From the NCBI GenBank assembly GCA_032717465.1, contig CM064666.1, forward strand, positions 19,817,011-19,881,010: a stretch of DNA of 64,000 nt, given 5' to 3'. The notes beneath the pieces are model-generated. The model ran no database searches and was not told the origin of the DNA. It saw only the letters and a list, made by a program, of their open reading frames with translations. Of the stretch, positions 47,420-58,554 are shown piece by piece. Source of the DNA: Coenobita brevimanus. Taxonomy: Eukaryota > Arthropoda > Malacostraca > Decapoda > Coenobitidae. Every line of letters begins with the position of its first letter. The stretch's first letter is position 1. The position numbers and the translations under genes were made by a program.

Positions 47420-47520
47420 ACAGACAGGCAGGCAGACAAAGGCAGACAGGCAGGCAGTCAGGGAAGCAGAAAAGGCAGACAGGCAGGCGGTCAGGCAGGC
47501 AGACAGACTGATAGACAGAT
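47420..47520. repeat. Degenerate CAGG/CAGA repeat
   Basis: Tetramer-based (GGCAGGCAGACA-like) sequence of about 100 bp, followed by a poly-T run near 47603-47618. Confidence 0.85.
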
Positions 47521-47624
47521 ATATAAACCTGGCCAAACACATAGCTTCATCGGGCTTTCTCGGTTGACTGTACTAACACCTCCTAGTAGCAGAAGCAACG
47601 ATTTTTTTTTTTTTTTTCTGGCCG

Positions 47625-48500
47625 CTATTCTGATTACATATTTTATCAGCCATACTCGTACCAGATCACGTTTGTGCGTATCTGAGGATTAATAAAGCTT
47701 TAGTTTCACTCTGTATATGAGAAAAAAAGGCAGAGAAAATATCAACAGTACCCCCATTAGTCTAATACCACAGCCTTCTCCCATTCGCCTCTGTCTACGT
47801 TTTTTCCTTTAACCATTCTTTTCCCCAAATGGAGAGTTGTGGCAGACTCCTGTATTCCATAAACTAGCATGTTATTCGCTCTACGTACAGAGTATTATGC
47901 GAAAATCTTGCATGTCACTGGCCACGAGATTTTAGGTAAAGAGATTTTGAAGTGATGTAGGAGCTGGGAACTCTCTATCTTGACTGCTTTTGGGCTGGGA
48001 GTTTACTGTTAGTTAATATTAAAAAGGGTAATTACACAAAATACCAGTTATTTATTTGATGTCATGCTCAGATGAGGAGAGAAACTCAGGCATAATTGTA
48101 TTTCACGTTTATTTGTATCAACATCTACACTTCTTGGCTCTGGAAAGATGATGGCAGGTCGTTTCGAAGACTGGTGAGTAGAGAGGGACTGGCGAGGATG
48201 TTTGGTGGTGTGGGGTGGGATATGGTGACACACTGCAGTAAAGAAATGCCACATAGCTCTCTGTTGGCTGCTCCTGTTACTGGCCGTTCGTCACCCCTGC
48301 GCATGTATTAATATCTTGGTTAACCGTCACTGCCACTGATTTATCGTATTAAATAAAACCGTCTTGAGATAGTAAGAATAAAATAAAAAAGTATGATCCA
48401 GGATTCACTGGGGTAATCATATCACAACCAGGGTCTTCTATGCCATATTCTACTGCATGTGATTTTGGAGACATTGTGAGGTGTGGATATGTGGAAGTGC
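47625..48500. other. No supported gene
   Basis: AT-rich DNA. Overlapping short frames near 48050-48310 lie on both strands without recognisable domains. Confidence 0.4.
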
Positions 48501-48509
48501 AACTATGTG

Positions 48510-48578
48510 TAGGTGTGCGTGTGCGTGTGCGTGCGTGCGTGTGCGTGTGCGTGCGTGCGTGTGCGTGTGCGTGCGTGC

Positions 48579-48626
<48 letters not shown>
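48510..48626. repeat. GCGT/GT microsatellite
   Basis: GTGCGTGC tetramers pass into pure GT from about 48586. A second GT tract lies at 48789-48821. Confidence 0.95.
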
Positions 48627-48629
<3 letters not shown>

Positions 48630-48787
48630 GTGTTGTCTGTGTGTACGCAGGTGAGCCTGTGTGTGTGTCCGGCAGGGACACTGCGTGTGGATGCATGGCC
48701 GAGTTCATAGTGAACCTGTCTGAATGGAGGTTTGGGTATGTATATCAGTAAATGTGCATATATATGCGTGTGTCTGTGTGAGTGTGA

Positions 48788-48824
<37 letters not shown>

Positions 48825-49069
48825 GAGATATGGTTATATCTAAGGTGGATCTGCAGGACTGTGTGGGACTGTTTGGCCTTATGTACGGCTTGGATAGGTA
48901 GTTCGTAGGCTGATGAAGACTATGAGGAGAGCAAGTATGAGCAGACGAGAGTACGTGATTCAGAGGCTGATGAAGGCTATGAGAAGACCATGAATGATTT
49001 GAGAGAGTTGTAATTGTATAATCAGACAGGACGTGTACGACTCCCAATATGGTGTGTGTAACAAGCAGT

Positions 49070-49368
49070 AAAAAGCCTTGCACGAGGGAGGTCGGAAGCT
49101 AAAAACATGCTATTGATACATTATCAACAGGAGGAGTGTAATAGATAATAAACACCCTTGCACGGGTAGGAGGTAGGAGGCTTTAAAGACATACAATTGA
49201 CAGATTACAAATAGGACGAGTGTAATAGACACCGATGTAATAGACACGAGTAAACACCCATACCTGAGAGGTGGGGAGCTGTAAACACATATCAGTGATG
49301 TTACCAATAGCAAGAGTGTAATAGACAGTAAACACCCTTGCCTGAGAGGTGGGGAGGTGTATTTCAAC
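49070..49368. repeat. Tandem repeat, unit about 85-95 bp, 3-4 copies
   Basis: Copies share GAGTGTAATAGACA, AAACACCCTTGC and GAGAGGTGGGGAG in that order. The sequence is rich in stops. Confidence 0.8.
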
Positions 49369-49870
49369 TTCACCTAACCCAAACCAACCTAATCATATCT
49401 AAACCGATTTAATTTAGCCCAGTCTCACCTAAACTATCAATATTTGCTCGAATTGAACTCCGCCTGACCTCGAATATCCTAATCCAACCTAAATTAACCC
49501 AGCCTAATCTAACTTAACCTCACCTAACCCAGTCTAATTGTATTTAACCTCACAATCTCACGTAACCTCCCCATACCTAACCTAACCAATTCTGACGCAG
49601 CCTAACCTCATCTAACCCTACCTAATCCTACCCAGTCTCACTTAACCATACCATACCCGACCTAACCCAACCCAGTCAAGCCTAAAATGACCTAATCCAA
49701 CCGAGCCTAACCCAACCAAATAAAACCCAACCCAAAACCTATCAAAACCGACGTATTCTAAAGCAATCTAACCTAATCCGTCTATATCTAGTCGAAGTGA
49801 ACCCAACCCAACCAAAAATTACTTAATCAGACCAAACCCTGCCCAACGTGACCTAACCTAACTTTCAATC
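49369..49870. repeat. Degenerate CCTAA (TTAGG-like) tract
   Basis: About 500 bp of CCTAA, ACCTAACC and AACCCAACC words. TTAGG is the telomere repeat of most arthropods; this is an internal, heavily degraded relative or a composition-biased look-alike. Confidence 0.75.
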
Positions 49871-49965
49871 TGCCAAAAATTCGCTAAGAAATTTTGCTGC
49901 CTGAAAGTCAACGGATGTCACATTCCAAGTTTCGCCTTTTCTGTGTACTAGTATAGTATAAGTAT

Positions 49966-49967
<2 letters not shown>

Positions 49968-50001
<34 letters not shown>

Positions 50002-50115
50002 CGGGTGGTAAGATGGTGTAGGTGGGATGCTGTAGGTGGGATGCTGGTGGTGGGATGCTGTAGGTGGGATGGTGGTGGTGGATGCTGGTGGTGGGATGCT
50101 TGTGGTTGGATGCTG
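49968..50115. repeat. GT tract and 14-bp GGATGCTGTAGGTG repeats
   Basis: GT at about 49970-49998, then seven or so copies of a GGGATGCTGGTGGT-type unit. Confidence 0.85.
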
Positions 50116-50204
50116 GAGGGTTTGATAATGCTTGTGTGGTGACTGCTTTATGTGCCTATAGTTACCTCAGCCAGTGAAGTTGAAGGAGGTTATGTATTCA
50201 CCCT

Positions 50205-50320
50205 TGTCTGTGTCTATCTATCTATCTCTCAATCTGTCTGACTTTCTATCTGTCTATCTATATGTCTGTCTGTCTGTCTTTCTATCTGTCTGTCTGTCTT
50301 TTTATCTGTGAATCTGTCTT
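50205..50320. repeat. TCTA/TCTG tetramer repeat
   Basis: Interrupted CTATCTATCTAT and CTGTCTGTCTGT runs. Confidence 0.9.
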
Positions 50321-50324
50321 TCAG

Positions 50325-50860
50325 TTGCCAAGATATACAAAAAACTTACTATCGGCTTTCAATGGAATCTTGTAGGTAGGTGAGCACTGGGTCAAGAGAG
50401 AGACTATTCGATTTTTCATTAGATATTTTCACTATTACGCTTTTGGCTCAATAAAAAGGAAAGTGGAAATCTAGGAATATACTGCACCTTAATGTGAAAA
50501 TCTAGACAAATTTCTCCATAACAAAATATAAATAAAATTAATCTTTTTCTTGACTTGAAAACATGAGTTAACTTCGCTTCAGTTTTTTTTTTTTTTTTTT
50601 TCTGCATCCAGGATCGTACTGTAAGCTGCTTTGGAAATTCTTTACATCTCTTCCTTAGCGATTTAATCAGCACATTACGCCACAACACCCTCTTTTATGA
50701 GAGAGACGTAAACTCTGCCGATATGAAGCCGATTTTAACAGCTTACAAGAAAATGTTAAGACGTACTATGCAAAAATAAATAGCTAAGGAAGGGGCACTG
50801 AGAAGACTCCCGTGCTTCCTAAAATACTGCCCTGTTTCCAAAAGGCGTATGACACAGAAA
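50325..50860. other. No gene seen
   Basis: AT-rich DNA with a poly-T run at about 50583-50601. Confidence 0.4.
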
Positions 50861-50864
50861 TTTT

Positions 50865-52516
50865 ACTTAGCTTTTAACATCAGGGGGAGCTGGATGGATG
50901 GATGGATGGGGAATCGTGGATCTTTGACTGCTGACCAAGTTCTTGCAGTTCCGTCCGTCCGTCCACCTACCGACAAAAATCATCATCAATATCTTCATTA
51001 TCATTATTATAATTTTCATTATTATTATTATTACCATTACTATCATTATCATAACTACAATCATCATCATCATCATCTTCGTCCAAATTGTTATCATAAC
51101 TGTAATCATCATCATCATCATCATCACTAACGTTATCCCAACTCTGTTACCTCGTACTGAAGTTAAATCATCATTATCATCAGCATCAACATCATTATCA
51201 TCATCATCAATATCATCTTTATCATCATTAATATCATCATCATCATCAGGCCCTGACATTTCCACTGGAGGATTAGGACCCCTCTCATCTTTCTCCACTC
51301 TGATACATTGGTTGTTAGCCTGTTCCTTCCCATATCGGTGGATCTGCGAGTTTCATCTATCTTGTTCCCTGTGTACCTCTTCCTCTCACTCCATCTCTGC
51401 CCTGCCATTCAGTTACGCTGCCTGTCCATCTGTTGCCTGCTCTGTGGAAGGTATGACCAGAGGAGTGAGTGTGAAGGTACCTGGAAACAAGTTCAGAATT
51501 ACCAGATGAGGGAGCTTCAGACCCCTTTGGTTAATCCCTTTGGTGTGGTGTGGTGTGGTGTGGTGGGAGGGTTTTGTGGTGTAATGTGGTATAGGGGGAG
51601 GTTGTGTGGTGTAGTGTGGTATGGAGGGGTTTGTGTGGTGTGGTGTGTGGAGGGTTGTGTGTTGTGGGGAGGGTTGTGTGATGTGGGGAGGGTTGTGTTG
51701 TGAGGTGTAGTGTGGTGTGGGATGGTAGTTTTAAGTTTTATGGTGTGGTATGGTGTGGGAGAGTGGTTTTATGTGGTGTGGTGTGGTGTTGGAGGATGAT
51801 TTTTTGTGGTCTGGTGTGATGTGGGAGAGTGTTTATGTGTGATGTGGTGTGGTGTGGGAGAAGGATTATGTGTTGTGGTGTGGTGTGGGAGGGTGGTTCT
51901 GTGTTGTGTGGGAGTGTGATTTCGTGTCATGTAGTGTGAGAGACTGGTATGGTGTGGTGTGATATGGTGTGGGGGGGTAGTATGGTGTGGTGTGGTGTGG
52001 GTGAGTGACTGAATGTGATTTAGTGTGTGGGGCTGGTAGAACATGACTTGGCTTCAGTATAATCTCCAAAGCCTATATGAGTACAACACCTCTTATCCGA
52101 AAATTGTTAGTGAGAAGCAGACGGGCAGGGCTGGTTCTAGAGCTACTGTGATAAAATGTAGAAAATCATGTGTTGTATCCTTAAAAATAAAAGTGCATTA
52201 TTCTGTGAGGTTAATTCTTCCATTTAAATAAAGGCCAAAATATATGTATTATTTCAGACACTCATATTCATCCACTTTCTAACGATACATAAAGCGATGA
52301 TGATCAGTGACTTATGAAACCCTGTTATGTGATCTATGGGATGTAATAAGCTTTTCAGAATATTGCCTAAGTGTCTCGTAACTCTATGAGTAAAAGGTCC
52401 TATATTCTTAGCCTAATATTTACCCTTGAAATAAAACTATGAATGTGTGGAAATAATTCTGCCATTTGAATAACTATTGTATCATCAACCAAGGTATACA
52501 TACACGAACATAAGCA

Positions 52517-52566
<50 letters not shown>

Positions 52567-52592
52567 GCCCAGTCACCAAAACACGTAGTTAA
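50865..52592. repeat. Segmental duplication, copy B
   Basis: Same order of parts as 37856-40218: TTAGCTTTTAACA start, GGAT tetramers (50890-50910), ATCATCATC tracts (50979-51245), LINE family C remnant (51249-51530), GTGTGG minisatellite (51540-52010), unique DNA (52020-52515), AC tract (52519-52562). It ends at the TTAA where piggyBac copy 2 is inserted. Confidence 0.85.
51249..51530 (-). mobile_element. LINE family C C-terminal remnant, copy in duplication B
   Basis: The minus strand shows VTEWQGRDGVRGRG and a downstream ATG-triplet tail, as in copy A, with different stops. No RT or endonuclease domain remains. Confidence 0.6.
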
Positions 52593-52667
52593 CCCTTAAC
52601 CGCGGGGCGTCACTTTCGTGACGCTCGGCCACAATGGATCATACCGTGGGGCGCCACTTTTGTGATT
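52593..52667. repeat. piggyBac copy 2, transposase-5' terminal repeat region
   Basis: Two 22-bp direct repeats start at 52600 and 52644 (44 bp apart) with CCGCGGGGCGTCAC or CCGTGGGGCGCCAC. The outer one forms the hairpin GCGTCAC-TTTC-GTGACGC (52607-52624). Confidence 0.75.
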
Positions 52668-53457
52668 CTGTGTTCTTTTGAATTATCCCGGGCTCTCAAG
52701 TGGTGGCTTGTATCATCTATCAGTACTGTCAATGTCCAACACTAGTCAGCACTCCAAATCTCATCTGTACTCCCATCCATTGTTGACATTTTAGCGATTT
52801 TACCCCCTTCCTGACTCCCCTCCCTACCTGTCCTTCATTACCCTGTCCTCTCACCTCCCACGCCGCGCTGCGCTATGCAAATTTCCCCCTGATTTTTCCA
52901 CAGATTTCATCCATTGGAATAAGCCCTATGCCCTATACTTATACAAAATAATATATACCAAAAAAAAATAAGGTAAGTGATAGTGTTATACACCAGGAAT
53001 TGGCTAATTATCACCTGACAACACCTCACGTGCATTCATTCGCTACATTACCACGGTAATTTCCCTTTTGAATTATGCCTTGTAATTGATGTCTGTAATA
53101 AAAATATATATCAGAAAGGAAGGGAGAAGCCTAAGTGACATTTACATTCACCTGGAACTACCTATTTCTTTATGTATTGCCGAGATTTTCTACCTATAAA
53201 AAATTAGCATGTAAGTTAGCAGCAGTCAGCCTCAGTGTCATTGTCAACCCTTGCCTTCTCAGATAAACCGCGGCATTTAGTTCCTTGTCCTCAGCTGTAG
53301 TGAAACCACGTCGCACTCGCGCTCCGCCCTTTCTGCCGCTTCTGCGCCCATTGCAAAGGGCCCTGTGACCTCTACCCCAAAGAAAAGTAGTGAGGGAAGC
53401 AGGAAAGGACTTAGTGACTCTACAGTGGCACGTGAACTAGCAGAATTGTCCACGGTG

Positions 53458-55527
53458 ATGATGGACAGTGATTTTGACGATTCGCGTGAATCGTGTGATG
53501 AGCCAGGTGAGGTAATCGTGCCAGAAAGTGCTAGTACGAGTGCTTCAGTGTCGGAAGTAGTCTCTAGCTCCAAGGGAAAGGAGCCGTTAGTGCAGCAAGG
53601 CAAGGAATTTGGGAAGGGAGTGAAAAGGCGGCGTGTTAGCCCCAGAACAATGCCTCTGCGTGACCCAGCCTGCCATGAGTCCCGAGTTGATTCACCTCCC
53701 CGTTCCCCAAGCCCCACTTCACTCATTTCTTCCTTATTGTCGACTGAGTTATCTCCGGAGTCTTCGTCGTTGGAGTCACCATCAGCATCAACAGTGAAGG
53801 CAGGCCGTAGAGGAAGAGGTAAATCCAGGACTTGTAAAAGTAGAGTTGGTAGTAGGGTAAGGGCTGCTAGTGCTGTACGGCAACCCAGGGTCAGTGCGAG
53901 TGACCTTGAACCAGATAAAGCTGCCTCACAGCCACCCACCACCACCACCACCACCCACCCTACACCGCCACGACAGGGAATCCTGGACGCCTTCGCGTGG
54001 ACGGAAGGGTCCGATTTTGTGTCTGAACATTTAGTGTTTGATGAGAGCTCCTCAGGAGTTCAGCCTGCCTTCACTATTGACGATAATGCTGAGTGTGTGG
54101 ACTACCTTTTGGTCTTCCTAGATGACGAAGTCATGCAGCACATATGTGATGAGACCAACAGGTATGAATCACAACGTGCTGCAAGTGGTACAGGTGCAGC
54201 CAAGATGCAACAGTGGTCCATGCTGGGAGTGCAGGAGCTGTATGTGTTCTTTGCCCTCATGCTTCTCATGTCACACTCCAAGAAGCATGAGCTGGAAGAA
54301 TACTGGTCCATGGACCCCTTACTACCCTCACCCACCTTCAATAAGTACATGGCCAGAGATCGCTTCCAGAACATCATGGGAAACCTGCACTTTGCCGACA
54401 ACGATGTACCTTCCCAAACCGACCCACTCTGGAAGATCCGGGAGATTCTGAGCAGAATGAAGGATAAGTTTATGTCATTCTTCCACCGCTTTCAGAAGGT
54501 TGTCATTGACGAATCCTTGGTTTTGTTCAGAGGACGTCTTCGGTTTGTTCAGTACATTCCAAGCAAACGCCATCGCTTTGGAATTAAGTTCTTTGTACTG
54601 TGCGACTGTAGGATGGGGTACATCCTTGACTTCGTCATTTATTCAGCCAGCACTGTCGATCTGGATAAAACACACCCCCTTGGATTCTCAGGCTGTGTAG
54701 TGAAAGTGCTCCTTGAAAAGCATTTTGGTGGGAATCATGTGCTGTATACAGACAACTACTATACAGCACCGAAACTTGCCAAATACCTTTCTGAGCATGG
54801 CATTGGCTCCTGCGGCACTGTCAAAAGTAATCGTGCCCACTTCCCTAAATTCACAGAGGCAGGAACCTCGCAGCGAGGAGACGTGCACCTACACAAGTCT
54901 GAGAAGATGCTGGCAATACGGTGGCATGACAAGAGGGTCGTGCACATGCTCACTACCGTACATAAGGGGGAGATGACAGACAGTGGGAAGGTCGACCGTA
55001 GGACAGGCGAACCTGTGATGAAACCTGATGCTGTGTTGGACTACAATATCAACATGCGGCTGGTGGACAAGTCTGACATGATGATTGGTGAGATCGACTG
55101 CCTCAGGAAGAATACTAGGTGGTACAGGAATGTTTTTCTGCATCTCATAGATATGACGATGCTGAACGCCTTCATCCTGTACAAGATGAAGGTCAAGCCA
55201 CCCAAGTCCTTCTCCCTGAGGTTGTTCGCCAGGACTTGTGTCCAGCAGCTGCTGGAAAGATATGGTAGGATGACAGCAGCAACTCCAAGGCGCCATCCAG
55301 TAACACTTCCCGACCGACTTGAGCAGAGGGCGTATATGGATCGGCAAAGACTGGAGCTAATGCCTGCCACAGGGAAAAGGAAGGCTGCGATTCGCAGGTG
55401 TCAGGTGTGTGCACATACTACCCGCCACACACCTGAGCACAAACGCACCTCTTGGCAGTGCGCTGAGTGCCAGGTTCCCCTCTGTGTTACCTGCTTCTTT
55501 GATTGCCACAGTCAGAAGCAGTTCTAA
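53458..55527 (+). CDS. piggyBac transposase (PGBD4-like), start uncertain
   Basis: Same family as the 34934-37372 product; the two align over the whole catalytic region. The first in-frame ATG is 53458 (689 residues), but the frame is open back to 53281 and the extra residues (VTSTPKKSSEGSRKGLSD) align with the N-terminus of the other copy. The true start is therefore either lost or lies in an upstream exon; CCTTGTCCTCAG at 53283-53294 could be an acceptor. From the ATG: Ser-rich basic N-terminus; likely catalytic Asp at 351 (KVVIDESLV), 432 (LYTDNYYT) and 537 (RLVDKSD); C-terminal cysteine-rich domain at about 648-684 (CxxC...CxxC...CxxC...H). No internal stop or frameshift. Expected to excise and insert DNA at TTAA if expressed. 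Confidence 0.88.
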   Translation: MMDSDFDDSRESCDEPGEVIVPESASTSASVSEVVSSSKGKEPLVQQGKEFGKGVKRRRVSPRTMPLRDPACHESRVDSPPRSPSPTSLISSLLSTELSPESSSLESPSASTVKAGRRGRGKSRTCKSRVGSRVRAASAVRQPRVSASDLEPDKAASQPPTTTTTTHPTPPRQGILDAFAWTEGSDFVSEHLVFDESSSGVQPAFTIDDNAECVDYLLVFLDDEVMQHICDETNRYESQRAASGTGAAKMQQWSMLGVQELYVFFALMLLMSHSKKHELEEYWSMDPLLPSPTFNKYMARDRFQNIMGNLHFADNDVPSQTDPLWKIREILSRMKDKFMSFFHRFQKVVIDESLVLFRGRLRFVQYIPSKRHRFGIKFFVLCDCRMGYILDFVIYSASTVDLDKTHPLGFSGCVVKVLLEKHFGGNHVLYTDNYYTAPKLAKYLSEHGIGSCGTVKSNRAHFPKFTEAGTSQRGDVHLHKSEKMLAIRWHDKRVVHMLTTVHKGEMTDSGKVDRRTGEPVMKPDAVLDYNINMRLVDKSDMMIGEIDCLRKNTRWYRNVFLHLIDMTMLNAFILYKMKVKPPKSFSLRLFARTCVQQLLERYGRMTAATPRRHPVTLPDRLEQRAYMDRQRLELMPATGKRKAAIRRCQVCAHTTRHTPEHKRTSWQCAECQVPLCVTCFFDCHSQKQF

Positions 55528-55529
55528 CA

Positions 55530-56320
55530 GTGCAAGTGTGAAAGGAGAATAATGTGGAAATAATGTGTAAATAATGTGTAAATAGCAAGTGAAAGCAATG
55601 GATGTTCAGTACATATGATTGAACAGTGTATTATAGTTTTATCTTACTGAAAGTGACAGTGAATAACATAGTTTAAGTAAAATAGAAGGGTAAATATTGA
55701 AAATAGAATAGAAAATGTAAATAGTAATGTACGTAATTAGTAATATAAGAATATGAGTACAAATACTCTATGTTATAACAGTGAAAGTGAATCCGTGGCT
55801 CTCTACATATTTTACTGAATGAAAAATTGAATGACTTCAGTGACAATAAACTAATACTACTGAAGGAAACTTATGGAGAAAGACTCCAGATATATATAAG
55901 TGTGATACAGTAATAGAAATATAAAGTGTGAGGGGTTTTATGAATAATAAATGACAGAGTACCAAGAGTGAACTAGGGAAAGTGCGACGGTCAGACGCGC
56001 TCGTAATTTCCATTGCTTTCGCAGTGTTTTTTTTTTTTTGGCGTATGGATCCCAAACTACTTGAAAATCATAGAGTAGTGTTTATAGTGTTAATATCTGG
56101 CTGTGGTAATCATATTACGGGTTGTCGGGAAGTGTAAAGTGGAGACTTCGTTACCCAACTTCAGAGGTCTCCATAAGTCCTACGGTAACGGACGAAGGCT
56201 CAACAAACATTCCAGGAGAAAGCTGATGGTATGTGCCATAAGCATATATAATTTTAATATTCTAGGACTAATAACTGATTTTTGGCAAATATTTTTTGAG
56301 AGTCTGTCGGAGCCCGAATA
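55530..56320. other. piggyBac copy 2 3' region, non-coding
   Basis: AT-rich with repeated AATAATGTGTAAATA and GTGAAAGT words. Presumably 3' UTR; an AATAAA lies at about 55947. Belongs to the transposon. Confidence 0.55.
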
Positions 56321-56323
56321 ACC

Positions 56324-56369
56324 CCGCGGGACACGCAAAACATTGGTAAACATGCCCGCGGTGTAGGGG
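56324..56369. repeat. piggyBac copy 2, transposase-3' terminal repeat region
   Basis: CCGCGG at 56324-56329 and 56356-56361, 32 bp apart, against 33 bp at the equivalent end of copy 1. Confidence 0.7.
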
Positions 56370-56373
56370 TTAA

Positions 56374-56820
56374 CAGATATATATAAGTGCTTTATTTATT
56401 CTTGATGTCTCATGACAATTTTTTTCAGCTTAGCATATTTTTTTCTCTTACTTTAGGATTATAGTCAGGTCTTTATTAACCCTGTTGTAGCCAGAAGCTC
56501 TTATAAGCTGAATAAAATCATCTGGATGTAGCAAAAATATTAAAAATGAATCATAGCACTGAGTGAGTTAGCATACTTCCTCTTTGTATACTCTTTTCTT
56601 TTATTGTAACCTTTCACTACGATACTTAATTTTTTTAATAATCTTATCATCTACAGGTTAAAACTAAAGATATTTTTCTCTGGTTGAACAAACTAAGATT
56701 CTGTTTGTTTTATACTTATTTGCACTTTAATAATCACATTACTGCTGCGCCTATCTCCACAGCTGCATAAAATGGTCACAGTATATCATGAGACACGGAG
56801 TCATATTGAAATACTGATTC
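56374..56820. other. No gene seen
   Basis: AT-rich DNA with no recognisable element. It does not resemble the sequence to the right of the matching TTAA in duplication copy A beyond CAGA. Confidence 0.4.
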
Positions 56821-56824
56821 TATC

Positions 56825-58505
56825 TATTTATTCTATCTATTGCCAGACGCCTCAATCCCGTTCGGGGTGGCCACAAACAAATCGCCTCCAAGTCGCCCTG
56901 TCCCCCGCCATTTCACTGCCCTGCTCCCAACTCACCCCCTTCCCTCTTTCATATGCCTCTCCACCCCATCCCTCCATCTCATCCTCGGCCTCCCCCTCCC
57001 TCTTCCCCCCTCCACCTCACTCACATACACTCTCTTCGTCAGTCTCTCACCCTCCATCCTCTCCACATGGCCAAACCACCACAGTGTGTTCCTCATAACG
57101 CTTCCAATCACATCCACATCCACACCACAATGTTCCTTTATATCCTCATTCGTCAGCCTGTCTCTCCATGTGACTCCACAGGCTCCTCTTAAATAACTCA
57201 TTTCCACTGCTCTCACTCTTGACTTGTATCCTTCCAACAACGTCCAAGCTTCACTTCCATACGATAGAGTTGGTATCACAATACTGTCATGTAGTAACTT
57301 TTTCACTTCCATGCTCACTTCCCTGTTTCTTATCACTGCTTTCAAAGAACCCTTTCAAGAACTTCACCCTCCAAACCTCCATCCTTACTTATCACACTAC
57401 CCAAGTACTTAAACGTACTCACATTTTCCAATTCCTCACCATCCAACCTCGCTGTACATTCACTGACTTCATCTCTCTCAAAGACCATCACTTTACTCTT
57501 CCCTACATTCACTTTCAGATTCCGTTTCTTACACACTCTCCCAAACTCATCCACCAAGCCTTGCAGCTCCCCTTCGTCTTCACTTAACAACACAGTATCA
57601 TCTGCAGACAACAGTACAGGGAGTTTCCAAACACTACCCTCTCTCACTAGGGCCACTCCAACATTCACTACCCTACCTTGTACCTCTTTTATTACCCCAT
57701 CCATGTACAGATTGAACAACCATGGAGACATGACACATCCCTGTTTCAATCCAACCTTCAAAGAGAAAAATTCACTCAGTTCACCATCCACACGCACTGC
57801 AGCCTTTGCACCATCGTACATACTCTTCACAGCATTCAACAACTTCCCATCTACTCCATATATTCTTAATACATTCCACAATCCTTGTCTGTCCACCCTG
57901 TCATATTCTTTCTCCAAATTCATGAAGGCCGCATACTACGTCTTTCCCTTCTCTAGAAACTTTTCCACTAAAGATCTAAGAATGAATATCTGATCTACAT
58001 AACCTCTTCCCTTCCTAAAGACTCCCTGTCCTTCTCCAACTAATTCCTCTGTTATTTCCCCAACTCTGTCAGTAAGTATCCTACCATACACTTTTCCTGT
58101 TATACTAAGAAGACAAATGCCCCTATGATTACCACACACTTCTTTTTCCCCTTTTCCTTTGTACAAGAGAATAATTATCCCTGACTTCCAATCCTCCGGG
58201 ACTCTACCTTCCTCCCAGGCCAATCTGCACATCTTCCACATCCATTTTACTACTATCTCTCTGCCATGTTTCAGCATTTCACCACACACTCCATCAATTT
58301 CTGGGGCTTTCCCCGATTTAACTTTCTTCATTGCTTCCACAACTTCTATCCTACTGATTTCTTCCTGTCTTGTCACCTCTCTCCTTCTCCCAGCCATTCC
58401 CCAGCCACTTGTACTCGCATTACTTCCATCCTCTACGTTCAACAATTCCTTAAAGTGTTCTCTCCATCTGCTCACTTTTTGTCCCTTCTCTACTAGCAAT
58501 CTACC
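56825..58505 (-). mobile_element. LINE family A copy, 5'-truncated
   Basis: On plus it begins with CTATC tail and ATTGCCAGACGCCTCAATCC (family A 3' end) and runs through the antisense RT domain to 58505, where (AAT)n begins. Confidence 0.88.
56932..58499 (-). pseudogene. LINE family A reverse transcriptase, broken
   Basis: Three open pieces. 58499-57936 spans the linker and first RT motifs (VKSGKAPEIDGVCGEM; WKSGIIILLYKGKG) and ends at TAG where the 30.7-kb copy has Leu. 57923-57342 continues in the same frame (LEKEYDRVDRQ, GCVMSPWLFNLYM) but reads SADDT where the RT box should be FADDT. At about 57356 a 25-bp deletion relative to the other copy, flanked by GGT, shifts the frame. 57345-56932 then gives the C-terminus (GRGRPRMRWRDGVER). 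Dead, but it keeps the Gly codon that is a stop in the 30.9-kb copy. Confidence 0.85.
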
Positions 58506-58507
58506 AC

Positions 58508-58552
<45 letters not shown>
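58506..58552. repeat. (AAT)n microsatellite between two LINE fragments
   Basis: About 15 AAT copies between the 5' truncation of one family A LINE and the 3' tail of the next. Confidence 0.95.

Positions 58553-58554
<2 letters not shown>

Larger units (their letters stand above)
52593..56369 (+). mobile_element. piggyBac transposon (copy 2), related to copy 1
   Basis: 3,777 bp flanked by TTAA at 52589-52592 and 56370-56373. Left end CCCTTAACCGCGGGGCG; right end, reverse-complemented, CCCCTACACCGCGGGCATG: an imperfect inverted repeat with one gap and mismatches. It shares the CCGCGG core with copy 1. It encodes one transposase on plus. Confidence 0.9.

Noticed and set aside
48096..48311. 71-codon frame on plus
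   Set aside because: An opposing frame overlaps it and no family is recognised; not distinguishable from chance.
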